A stretch of 64,000 bases of DNA from Liolophura sinensis (taxonomy: Eukaryota; Mollusca; Polyplacophora; Chitonida; Chitonidae), in the NCBI RefSeq assembly GCF_032854445.1, contig NC_088299.1:6547001-6611000 (forward strand), given 5' to 3'. The position numbers were made by a program, and so were the translations under genes. Shown in pieces: positions 34,615 through 44,973 of the stretch (the first letter of the stretch is position 1; the number at the start of each line of letters is the position of its first letter). Under the pieces are notes generated by a model. That model had not been told where the DNA came from and searched no databases. It saw only the letters and a program-made list of their open reading frames with translations.

Positions 34615-35086
34615 TCACATGTTAACAAGTTACAATTCAGAAGCGTAATTGAAAGCTCAGGTGTTTCCGTTAAAAAAATGGATACATTAATAACCGGAAA
34701 AAGTATCTCATCAACGTCGAGTCCTGAGATTTTTGGCCACCGTTACATTAACCTAGATTCTTGGCCTTTCGTTTCTCGGAAACATGGCGTGTAGGCTACC
34801 AATGGGAAAGAAAAACTGAGCACACTGTGGTCTAAAATGGATGTATTAAAGTTTTTCAAATGATATTCCTGCATGCTGAAAAGAGGCCAGGTTATAACAT
34901 AATCCTAAGCAGCTGATAAATTTTAGTCATAACAATACTTTTAAATAGATTAACTGCAACACACTGCAGGTGGTGGGACATACAGCCTGAACTGATTAGG
35001 CGTCTGGCTAAAAGGTGTTTAAAATAGTTTGAAGTGTTCATTCTGTGACCCGCACAAAAACACTTTTGTACTTCCCAAAAATAGTT

Positions 35087-35169
35087 GTCAGAAGTGGGAT
35101 TCAAACCCACACCTGGAGAATCAGACTGCGACCTGAACGCAGCGCCTTAGACCTCTTGGCAATCCTGAC
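35087..35169 (-). pseudogene. tRNA-Leu(CAG) pseudogene
   Basis: Length and anticodon are kept, but the A box region reads TTGCCAAGAGG and the B box GGTTTGAATCC. Both promoter changes and a D-stem mismatch suggest an inactive copy. Confidence 0.8.
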
Positions 35170-35400
35170 TCAGCTGATAACAAGTGACAAATGAGGAGCG
35201 TGACTGATGCTGTAATATTCAGTAATACAATTTTACCAATTGCAAAAAAAATTGTGTTTTTACAATACTAAAAAAAGGTGTTTCCATTAAAAAAATGGCA
35301 TAGAATAATAACCGGTTAAAGTGTCCCAACAACGTCTAGTCCTGAGTTTTTAATCACCGTTAGATCAGCCTAGATTCTTGGCCTTTCGTTTATGAGCAAC

Positions 35401-35532
35401 ATGGCGTGTACCAACCAGAAGAGAAAACTAAGCACACTGTGGTCTAAAACCGATGGATTAAAGTTTTTAAAATGCTGCATGTGGAAAAGAGGCCAGGTTA
35501 TAACATATTCCTGGGCAGCTGAAAATCTTTAG
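35401..35532 (+). CDS. Recurrent array mini-ORF, 43 codons
   Basis: Starts AACATGG (strong Kozak) and begins MACTNQKRKLSTLWSK, then TDGLKFLKCCMWKRGQ, ending before TAG. Relative to the copy at 36686 it lacks 6 nt, which keeps the frame. The product would be short, basic and Cys-containing. It matches no family I recognise. It lies on the strand opposite to the tRNA genes and points away from them. Nothing shows that it is translated. It may be a relic of a longer captured coding region. Confidence 0.22.
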   Translation: MACTNQKRKLSTLWSKTDGLKFLKCCMWKRGQVITYSWAAENL

Positions 35533-35650
35533 TCATAACAATGGTTTAAAATAGGTTGACTGCAACACACGGCGGGTTGTGTGACATACAGTCTGAACTG
35601 ATTAAGCTTCTGGCTTAAAGGTGTTTAAAATAGTTCGAAGCGTTCACTTC

Positions 35651-35690
35651 AACATGGATGCAGCGTCTTAGAACGCTCTGCCATCCTGAC
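35651..35690 (-). pseudogene. tRNA-Leu 5' fragment
   Basis: GTCAGGATGGCAGAGCGTTC then TAAGACGCTGCATCCATG is a 5' half that stops at the anticodon stem. The 3' half is deleted together with the adjoining spacer. Confidence 0.7.
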
Positions 35691-36074
35691 TAAGATAAGA
35701 ACAAGTGACAATTGAGGAGAGTGACTGGCATTTTAAAGAAACGCGATACAATTTTAGCAAATTGCATGAAAAAGTTTGTCTGTATTTTCACAATATTGAA
35801 AACTCCGGTGTTTCCGTTAAATAGGTCCATAGAATAACAACCGGTAAAAGTATCTCATCAGAGTCGAGTCCGGAGTTTTTTAGCTACAGTTACATTAACC
35901 TAGAATCTTGGCCTTTCGTTTATCGGAAACATGGCCTGTACCAAACGGAAGGGAAAACTGAGCACATTGTGGTCTAAAATTGATGGATTCAAGCTTTTAG
36001 AAAACCATTCCCGCGTGTGGAAAAGAGGCCAGATTATAACATAATTCCGAGGAGCTGAAAAACTTTAGTCATAA

Positions 36075-36530
36075 CAATGCTTTTATCTCTGGCGATCTGC
36101 ATTGTGATCAACCACATAGACGGCGATGTTATCCCTATGTAAATCTCTATCACGTACATGGTATTTAACAACATAGATGGCGCTGGTTGCCCAGTGTAAC
36201 CGTCTATCCTGTTTGTCATGTGTAACGTCATAGATGGCGCCTCTTGTAGCATGAGATCTTTACATATTAATGGGAAAGACGTAATCGTCCGTTACTTTTG
36301 AATCACAATCTGATCGGTTAGGGTCTGTAACGCTCGTCATTTTCAAACTGTATCTAATACTGCTTAACCTGGGGCTAGGGGCCGTAAAGGTAGCCATGCT
36401 AATTACATCAGCATGATGCCTTTATGAACAGTTGCAATTAAAGCGCGACTGAGATACTTGTTTAATTGTTTTTTGACATGGAACTCATTCACGGACTACG
36501 AATTTGAACTTTGATATGGAATTTATTTGT
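36075..36530. other. Foreign segment replacing a tRNA-bearing part of a monomer
   Basis: Array identity stops after ACAATGCTTTTA and resumes at TTTGTATTTTTGCATTTTTA. The intervening about 450 bp is not array sequence. It carries three imperfect CATAGA(T/C)GGCG repeats at 36114-36240 and no coding signal. It replaces the end of one monomer and the tRNA of the next. Origin unknown. Confidence 0.6.
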
Positions 36531-36685
36531 ATTTTTGCATTTTTACAATACTAAAAATTCAGGTGTTTCTGTTAAAAAAATGCATTGAACAATAACCGGT
36601 AAAAGTTTCTCATCAACGTCGAGTGCTGAGATTTTTGGCCACCGTTACATTAACCTAGATTCTCGACCTTTCGTTTATCGGCAAC

Positions 36686-36823
36686 ATGGCGTGTACCAAT
36701 GTGAAAAGAAAACTGAGCTCATTGTGGTTTAAAATGGATGGATTAAAGTTTTTCAAATGTCATTCCTGCATGCTGAAAAGAGGCCAGGTTATAACATATT
36801 CCTGGGCAACTGAAAAACTTTAG
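36686..36823 (+). CDS. Recurrent array mini-ORF, longest copy (45 codons)
   Basis: The frame opens at AACATGGCG and reads MACTNVKRKLSSLWFKMDG, then LKFFKCHSCMLKRGQVITY and SWATEKL before TAG. The N-terminal part is Lys/Arg-rich and the centre has CHSC, which could bind metal if expressed. Most other monomers keep the same ATG and 26-37 codons. Function unknown; expression not shown. Chance conservation as part of a young tandem repeat is the simplest alternative. Confidence 0.22.
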   Translation: MACTNVKRKLSSLWFKMDGLKFFKCHSCMLKRGQVITYSWATEKL

Positions 36824-37071
36824 TCCTAAGAATGGTTTTAAAAAGGTTGACTGTAACACACTGCAGGTGGTGTGACATACAATGTGAAATGATTTTTTTT
36901 TCTTTAAAGATTGAATTTATTCCCAATAAACGTTTACGAAAACATACATACACAATGACATATCAGTAACAGAGTAATATTGAGATTCACAGCACAGACC
37001 AGTTAAAAACAAAACATATCACAGACAAGTTGGGACTGCTGTGTGACACTTGTAATCATCAAATCACTTTT

Positions 37072-40000
37072 TTAGCGGAGTAAATAAAATAGCTTGTCAT
37101 TGTTTACTCTACAGAAGATTTTGTTGTGACACCAATACTTTTGAAACATTGACCGATTTAACCGATAAAAATCAACATGAACTCTTGTCTTAATTATACC
37201 TTTAGCCACGGCAACGATCGTAGTTGCATCTCTTTGCTTATTCTGAAACACCACTTCGTTTCTTGCACACCAAGTACAAAACTGTAACACTGTAATTATA
37301 TATAACACAACAGCCCTCACTTCCGGACTAAGAGGAAAATTAACTGATTTGTAAATTAGTGTGTCCTTGTCAAGATTCGGCAAAACGCAACCGTAAAGAA
37401 CAAACACCCGGCTGAATTCCTGGAACACCTGAGAGACAATATGACATTGAACAAACAAATGGTGATGTGTTTCCAAACCAGAACAAAATACACAGGAGCC
37501 GTCAGTGGCGATATTACGCCTCAGTAGTCTTTCTTTGGCGGGCAAATATCATGAACGAGCTTAAAACAGAAATTGATCAAGTTATGATCTAAAAACTTGT
37601 GGAACACCGTTTTCCAAACAACACCCCATCTCAACTGCGGAGATGTTAGCATCAACCGTGGCGCCTGTAAGGCTTTCGTGATAAGCTGATCATAAATAAC
37701 TTTACTAGGGTACATCACAGAAGGTAACGTTTGAACACTATAGAATTCCTTAAAAGCATTTATCGCAAACTGGTAGAAGGGTGTGTTACGTTCTGAGTGT
37801 GGGACACTGTGTCTGGCAAATTCAGGACAAACACTCCTCAAAGATAAACCTAACCAATAAATCGCAAAATATTTCCAGTCAGCCTCAGTACCATAAACCA
37901 ATTTTAATACATGTCGTACGTCTAAAGCTTTCGCTTTGCACTCAACATTATGAACATTTAAACCTCCACTCTTAAATTTATTGTGTACAACAACCCGCTT
38001 TAAAACTCTCAGGCTTATTATTCCACAAAAATTTAAATACTATCTGCGTACATTGAGTGACACATTTAGCAGGCAACAAAGTACATTGCCTGCTACCCTA
38101 AGAGTTAAATATCTTCCACACCAAGAAGTTACATTCTCTTAACTTTATTCAAGACACGAGTACAGTTGAGTTTCCGCCTGGTCTTTCCCAAAAAAATTCC
38201 ACAAATTTTGGAATTCTGAACAGTATTCAACCCTAAATCAGGCACTAACGAACTATCCCAATTTCCAATGGTAGGACAGTGGTCTTGGACAGATTCAGTT
38301 TTGCCCCAGATGCCCTGCCGTAATTTTCTGTCAAAGTAACAACTTCTTGCACGGAACTGTCATCTGAGAGAATTGCCGTAGTGTCATCCGCAAAGCAGAA
38401 ACCTTAGCCAGCTTAGCTGTTCCCCTGGCGGACTCCTCTGTTTAAACTAAATTGTTCACTATGTGTCCATTACAATCACACTGCTGGATATATTTGTGTA
38501 CAGTAATTTAACCCATGCACAAAATTCGGGCCCAAAATTAAACATCTCTAAACATTTGAACAAAAAGGACCAATCATCCCTGTCAAAGGCCTTCTCCTGA
38601 TCTAAATTTAAAAAGCATGCCTTCAAATCTTTTAGTTCCACGTAATCGTGGACATTACGTAAAAGATGTAAATTGTCGAATATACTACGACCTGGTATTC
38701 CACAAGTTTGGTTCTGATTAACCACGTTGTCAATAACAGATTTTAAACGATTACATAAAGCTTTTGACACAATTTTGTAATCTACGTTGTTAACTATAGG
38801 CCTCCAATTCCTATGTCCGTTGCATTATTGGGGTCCTTACATAGCAATGTGATAAGACCACTCCGCTGGGACGGACTTAAACTGCCGGAGCGAAAACAAC
38901 AATTGACAACTTCAGTAAATACATTGCCAATCAGAGGCCAGAACGTTACAATAAAACTCGACCGGTAAGCCATCACAACCAGGCGAATGGTATTTACACA
39001 TACTATTTACAGCAAACAAGAGCTCTTGTTCCGTCAATGCGCCTCTCACAAAGAGCTTTACAATTATCATTTAACTTGGGTAATTCTGATAGAAACGCGT
39101 CTTGACACACAAAATCAGTATCCTGCTTGCTGTACAATTGTTTGTAATATGACCTGATACATTTACCCAATTTCATGCTGGGATTTATGGGACTTGAGAC
39201 TCATTCCCATGACACCTAATTTCCTTTATCATTTCTTTTTCCCCCTCCCCACTTCCCTCCTAATAAAATACTTCGTAGGCTTTTCCCCCCTTATCAAAGT
39301 GAACAGCCTTAGCCCTAATAACCGACCCCGCATGTCTGTCTCTATTTAAACAATTAATAGTCTTCTTTACATTATCAATCTTATCACTATATACAGCAGG
39401 GTCTGTCTTTAATACATTCAATTCATCTTGTAGATCCAACAACTGGCTCTTTTTCCTGAATGAAACTTGGGAACAATAATTACGTATTACATCTTTACAA
39501 TCCTTTTTGAAAGCTCCCACCTGTCCACTAAAGTATCATCACAAATGTCACAATCAGAAAAAATTCTTACAAAGACATCATTTTATTTGTACAGCAAGTT
39601 CATCGTCATTCAAAACAGAAGTGTTACATTTCCAATAAAACGGACCCCAAGTAATTACAATCCGTAAAATTTACATCAACAATAGGACAAGAATGATCAG
39701 AAAAGGAGACATGTTTAACATCACAAAAGGTTACATAACTCGAACAAGCATTAGGAAGGTAGAATCTACCAAGCCGACTAGCGCATTGGCATCTTGACCA
39801 AGTGTAGCACCGTTTGTCCAGATGAAACTTCCTAAAAATATCTCACAACTCAAAATCATATTTAATACTATTAATCTCATCAATACCAACATTTCTCAGA
39901 CCGAATTCTATCCACTATAATATTTTCAAAGCAGTTAAAATCCCCACCAAGAATGACTAATTCACTCCCACGCATTACACTAAGTTAGAAATGAATTCTT

Positions 40001-40391
40001 TCCTATCCTGTGGATTATTAGGAGCATATATACATATCAGATTAAGAGCCGTGTCATTAATTGTCACTTTAACACTTATGTAACGCCCGTTAGGACATCT
40101 AACGACATTACGTATTACACAGTCAACAGTGTATCTAATCACATTCCCTACCCCACAACTTTTACTTGACCCCTATGCACACCTAGCATCCCCTGAAATT
40201 TTAAAATTCCTAGCGTCCTTATAATCTTGAAAATGTGTTTCTTGTAAGAACAAAATATCAATATTGTTATCAAAAACAAATTGTTGTACCTTTGTAACAG
40301 CACGCAGGCCATTAACATTTAAAGTGCCAAAACGTATGTTAGATACAAGAGACATAAAACCGATAAGAAAAATATGAAGGTACATATCCAT
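37072..40391 (-). pseudogene. LINE4 ORF2, many frameshifts
   Basis: Endonuclease start at 40391 (IRFGTLNVNGLRAVTKV; LFLQETHFQDYKDARNF) ends early. Fragments at 39520, 38976, 38770, 37901 and 37545 supply linker, RT (NLDQEKAFDRDDWSF; QTCGIPGRSIFDNLHLL) and the C-terminal finger CVFCSGLETHHHLFVQC. A deletion near 38095 removes part of the RT thumb, and the FADD region (38380-38440) is damaged. It is inactive. Confidence 0.88.
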
Positions 40392-40433
40392 TGTTCATGT
40401 GGGAGCATATCCATGTCCGTGTTCTAGTAAAAT

Positions 40434-41160
40434 CTATTCATTGTCTTTACGCGCTCTCGAACGAGAGGCGAAAGATTTCCTACGCCGGTACTCTAATAAC
40501 ATTTTATCAGTACCTTGAGAGGGAGTGGGTGTCATGATTTCAGATATGTCCGAGTCCCCCTGCATTACGCAATCCGACGGTAGAGTGCTCCATAATTCCG
40601 ATGACTTCCCCTCCGGTTCATTGTCCAGTCTTGCTCTCTTTCGTTCAACGGGCTCTGGAGATCGCACGCAGTGGACATCCGCCTCGACTTTTATCGCACC
40701 AGACAAATCTCTGGTCACACCATCGCGGTCTTTGGTGACATTAGGTACAACTCGCGTACCTCTGTCACACTCCATGTCACCCACTGGATCATCCTCCGCT
40801 CTGGTAGCGTCAATCTAGTTTCGTCATCTGCGCCCATTTCTTCGTTATCATCATCCTCACCATCACCACTATCACCATCATCATCACTATCTACGTCAAC
40901 ATCATCATCATCATCGTCTCCTTCGGTGTCAATTGTGTTGTTGTCCTTGTCCAGTTTAACCATTTCAATGGCAGGAGGAGGAAACTCTAAGTCATCATCG
41001 TCGCTACCGCCCCCAACAACGTCAACGTCAGTTGTGACGTCCTGATCGGGGCCCTGTACACTCGCTGTATTCTGCACAGAATTCTTCACTTTGGACGCAT
41101 ACGTTAAAGCCCAAGCACAGCAATTACCACATGTATGCTCCATCGAGCCACATATACGAC
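40434..41160 (-). pseudogene. LINE4 ORF1, truncated and frameshifted
   Basis: The sequence starts in CRICGSMEHTCGNCC, continues through an Asp-rich run (40850-40920) and ends in the basic tail RRRKSFASRSRARKDNE at 40434. A one-base change near 40815 splits the frame. The Asp run is encoded by GAT repeats and is shorter than in the duplicate at 48475. Confidence 0.88.
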
Positions 41161-41244
41161 AAAGGTATTAAAATAGTAAAAGCGTATCGTGTGAGGTATC
41201 GTGTGAGGTGCACACGAATATTTTTGTACTTCCCAAAAATAGTT

Positions 41245-41327
41245 GTCAGAAGTAGGATACGCACCCACGCCTGGAGAACCACACTGTGACCTGAACGTTG
41301 CGCCATAAACCGCGCGGCGATCCTGAC
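41245..41327 (-). pseudogene. tRNA-Leu pseudogene
   Basis: The B box is degenerate (GGTGCGTATCC), the D arm reads GATCGCCGCGCGG, and the anticodon stem is weakened (AACGTTCAGGTCACAG). It shares its mutations with 49287-49369, which marks the duplicated block. Confidence 0.85.
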
Positions 41328-41564
41328 TCACATGTTAACAAATTACAATTCAGGAGCGTGACTGACGTTTCTAAGTTAAGCAATTTTACCTAACTGCAGA
41401 AAAAAATTTGTTTGAATTTTTACAATACTTAAAACTCAGGTGTTTACCGTAAAAAAAACTTTATCAAATAACAACCGTTAAAAGCATCTCATTGGTGTCG
41501 AGTCCGGAGTTTTTGGGCCACCGTTACATCAGCCTATGTTCTCGGTTTATCGTTTATCAGTTAC

Positions 41565-41678
41565 ATGGCATGTACCAACCGGAAGAGAAAACTGAACACA
41601 TTTTGGTCTAAAATGGGTGGATTTAAGCTTTTTAAATGTCATTTATGCATGTTGAAAAGACGCCAGATTATAATATAA
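41565..41678 (+). CDS. Recurrent array mini-ORF, 37 codons
   Basis: Opens ACATGGCATG and reads MACTNRKRKLNTFWSKMGG, then FKLFKCHLCMLKRRQIII and TAA. The CHLC pair is kept. It belongs to the second spacer type, whose frame ends at the same TAA in several copies. No expression evidence. Confidence 0.2.
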   Translation: MACTNRKRKLNTFWSKMGGFKLFKCHLCMLKRRQIII

Positions 41679-41862
41679 TTCCGGGCAGCTGAAAAACTTT
41701 AGTTATAAGAATGGTTTTAAATATATAGACTGCAACAAACGGCAGATTGTGTAACATACAATCTAAAATGATTAAGCATCTGGCTTAAAGGTGTTTAAAA
41801 TACTTCGAAGCGTTCAAAGTGTAATACGCACAAAAATAGTTTTGTACTTCCCAAAAATAATT

Positions 41863-41945
41863 GTCAGATGTGGGATTCGAACCCACGCCCGAAGAACCAG
41901 ACTGCGACCTGAACGCAGCGCCTTACACCGTTCGGCCATCCTGAC
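41863..41945 (-). tRNA. tRNA-Leu(CAG), slightly diverged
   Basis: A and B boxes are recognisable (TGGCCGAACGG; GGTTCGAATCC) and the anticodon is CAG. Changes sit in the acceptor stem (ACATCTGAC), variable arm and D loop (TGTAAGG). Possibly functional, but weaker than the consensus copies. Confidence 0.55.
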
Positions 41946-42194
41946 TCAAACGATTAACATGTGCAAATTACAATACAGTATCGTGACTGACGATTCAAAG
42001 TTAAGAAATACAATTTTAACAAATTGCATCAAAAAATTTGTTTGTATTATTACAATACTGAAATCTCAGGTGTTTACCGTAAAAAAACTTCATAAAATAA
42101 CAACCGCTAAAAGCATCTCATTGGTGTCGAGTCCGGAGTTTTTATGGCCACCGTTAGATCAGCCTATTTTCTTGGCCTTTCGTCTATCAGCTAC

Positions 42195-42308
42195 ATGGCA
42201 AGTACCAACCGGAAGAGAAAACTGAGCACATTGTGGTCTAAAATGACTGGATTTGAGCTTTTTAAATGTCATTTATACATGTTGAAAAGACGCCAGGTTA
42301 TAACATAA
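42195..42308 (+). CDS. Recurrent array mini-ORF, 37 codons
   Basis: MASTNRKRKLSTLWSKMTG then FELFKCHLYMLKRRQVIT before TAA. Cys3 has become Ser and the second Cys of CHxC has become Tyr here, which argues against strong constraint on a metal site. The frame itself is open. Confidence 0.2.
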   Translation: MASTNRKRKLSTLWSKMTGFELFKCHLYMLKRRQVIT

Positions 42309-42492
42309 TTCGGGGCAGCGGAAAAACTTTAGTTATAAGAATGGTTTTAAATATATAGACTGCAACAAACGGCAGATTGTGTAACATACAATCTGAAATG
42401 ATTAAGCATCTGGCTTAAAGGTGTTTAAAATAGTTCGAAGCATTCAAAGTGTAATACGCACAAAAATAGTTTTGTACTTCACAAAAATAGTT

Positions 42493-42574
42493 GTCAAAAG
42501 TGGGATTCGAACCCACGTCTAGAGACCAGACTGCGACTTGAACGCAACGCCACAGACCGCTCGGCCATCCTGAC
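42493..42574 (-). tRNA. tRNA-Leu with anticodon CAA
   Basis: The anticodon loop reads TTCAAGT, giving CAA instead of CAG, still a leucine anticodon (UUG codons). The variable arm has lost one nucleotide, the D loop reads GTCTGTGG and the 3' acceptor strand has a mismatch (TTTTGAC). Function is uncertain; the B box is perfect. Confidence 0.45.
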
Positions 42575-43122
42575 TCACATGTTAGCCAATTACAATACAA
42601 GAGCGTGACTGACGTTTCAAAGTTAAGCAATACAATTTCACCTAATTGCATCAAAAAATTTATCTGTATTTTTACATTACTGAAAAAAATTACTGAAAAG
42701 GGTTTTCCGTTAAAAAAAATGCATATAATAATAACCGATAAAAGTGTCTCATCAACGTCGAGTTTTGAGCTTTTGGCCACTGCTTCATTAACCTAGATTC
42801 TTGGCCTTTCGTTTATGAGCAACATGGCATGTACCAGTTGGAAAAGAAAACTGAGCACATTTTGGTCTATAATGGATGGATTAAGGCTTTTCAAATGCCA
42901 TTCCTGCATGTGGAAAAAGGCCATTTTATAGCATAACTCTGGGCAACTGAAACACTATAGTTATAACAATGGTTTTCAATAGGTTGACTGCAACACACGG
43001 CAGATTGTGTGACATACAGTCTGAGATGATTAAGCATCTGGGTTAAAAGTGTTTAAAATAGTTCGAAGCGTTCACCGTGTGACGCGCACACAAAATATTT
43101 TTGTACTTCCCAAAAAAAAGTT

Positions 43123-43205
43123 GTCAGAAGTGGGATTCGAACCCACGCCTGCAGAATCAGACTGCGACCTGAACGCAGCTCCTTAGACCGGTCGGCCATC
43201 TGGAC
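43123..43205 (-). tRNA. tRNA-Leu(CAG), slightly diverged
   Basis: Anticodon CAG, A box TGGCCGACCGG and perfect B box. The acceptor 5' strand is altered (GTCCAGATGG) and the variable arm has two changes. Stability of the acceptor stem is reduced, so activity is doubtful. Confidence 0.45.
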
Positions 43206-43689
43206 TAATATGTTAGCAAATTACAATACAGGAGCGTGACTGACGTTTCAAAGTTAAGCAATACAATTTCACCTAACTGCTTCAAAAAATTAGTCTGTAT
43301 TTTTACTGTAATCCCAGGTTTTTCCATTAAAAAAAATGCATATAATAATAACCGATAAAAGTGTGTCATTAACGTCGAGTTTTGAACTTTTTGGCCACCG
43401 CTACATTAACCTAGATTCTTGTCTTTATTTTTTTAGAGTAACATGTCTTGTACCAGTTGGAAAAGAAAACTGAGCACATTTTGGTCCAAAATGGATGGAT
43501 TAAGGCTTTTCACATGCCATTCCTGCATGTGGAAAAAGGCCAGGTTATAACATAACTCTGGGCAACTGAAACACTTTAGTTATAACAATGGTTTTCAATA
43601 GGTTGACCGCAACACACGGCAGATTGTGTGACATACAGTCTGAAATGATTAAGCATCTGGGTTAAAGGTGTTTAAAATATTTCGAAGGT

Positions 43690-43740
43690 TTCACTGTGTG
43701 ACCCGCACAAAAATATTTGATGTTAACCAATGACAATTGA
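43690..43740. other. tRNA-less monomer junction
   Basis: GCACAAAAATATTT is joined directly to GATGTTAACCAATGAC, skipping the roughly 105 bp that hold the tRNA and its terminator. The same deletion recurs at about 59700, 61470 and 63230. Confidence 0.85.
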
Positions 43741-44259
43741 GGAGCGTGACTGACGTTTTAAAGTTAAGAAATACAATTTTACCAAATTGCATCAAAAAAC
43801 TTGTTTGTATTATTACAATACTGAAATCTCAGGTGTTTACCGTAAAAAAAACTTCATAAAATAACAACCGCTAAAAGCATCTCATTGGTGTCGAGTCCGG
43901 AGTTTTTTTTGGCCACCGTAAGATCAGCCTATTTTCTCGGCCTATCGTTTATCAGCTACATGGCATGTACCAACCGGAAGAGAAAACTGAGCACATTGTG
44001 GTCTAAAATGGGTGGATTTGAGCTTTTTAAAATGTCATTTATTCATGTTGAAAAGATGCCAGATTATAACTTAATTCCGGGCAGCTGAAAAACTTTAGTT
44101 ATAAGAATGGTTTAAAATATATAGACTGCAACAAAACGGCAGATTGTGTAACAAACAATCTGAAATAATTAAGCATCTGGCTTAAAGGTGTTTGAAATAG
44201 TTCGAAGCGTTCAAAGTGTAATACGCACAAAAATAGCTTTGTACTTCCCCAAAATAGTT

Positions 44260-44342
44260 GTTAGAAGTGGGATTCGAACCCACGCCTGGAGAACCAGACT
44301 GCGACCTGAACGCAGCGCCTTAGACCGCTCGGCCATCCTGAC
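44260..44342 (-). tRNA. tRNA-Leu(CAG), one acceptor mismatch
   Basis: Identical to consensus except for one base near the 3' end (TTCTAAC for TTCTGAC), which breaks one acceptor pair. Both internal promoter boxes and the anticodon are intact. Confidence 0.65.
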
Positions 44343-44973
44343 TCACATGTTAGCAAATTACAATTCAGGAGCGTGACTGAAGTTTCAAAGTTAAGCAATA
44401 CAATTTCACCTAACTGCATCAAAAAATTTGTCTGTATTTTTACCATACTGTAATCCCAGGTTTTTCCGTTAAAATAAATGCATATAATAATAACCGATAA
44501 AAGTGTCTCATCAACTTCGAGTTTTGAGCTTTATGGCCACCGCTACATTAACCTAGATTCTTGGTCTTTTTATTTTAGATTAACATGGCTTGTACCAGTT
44601 GGAAAAGAAAACTGAGCACATTTTGGTCTATAATGGATGGATTAAGGCTTTTCAAATGCCATTCCTGCATGTGGAAAAAGGCCAGGATATAACATAACTC
44701 TGGGCAACTGAAAAATTTAGTTATAACAATGGTTTTCAATAGGTTGCCTGCAACCCACGGCAGGTGATGTGATATACAGTCTGAGATAATTAAGCATCTG
44801 GGTTTTTTTTTCTTCAAAGATTGAATTTATTCCCAACAAACGTTTACGAAAACATACATACACAATGACATATCAGTAACAGAGTAATATTGAGATTCAC
44901 AGCGCAGCCCAGTTAAAAACGAAACAGATCACAGACAAGTTGGGACTGCTGTGTGGCACTTGTAATCATCAAA

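Larger units (their letters stand above)
36894..41160 (-). mobile_element. Tx1-like LINE, 5'-truncated, decayed duplicate (LINE4)
   Basis: About 4.3 kb with poly-A at 36894-36900 and a 5' truncation in the second knuckle of ORF1 (LCRICGSMEHTCGNCC) at 41160. The right flank AAAGGTATTAAAATAGT and the truncation point are identical to the element at 44804-49211. Both also share the stop after DARCA in the endonuclease. The two are therefore copies of one insertion. This one has more indels and has lost the array bases AAGCATCTGGGTT at its left junction. Confidence 0.92.

Noticed and set aside
28083-34648. Plus-strand frames of 137-154 codons opposite LINE ORF1 and ORF2
   Set aside because: They are antisense shadows of LINE coding sequence with biased codons.
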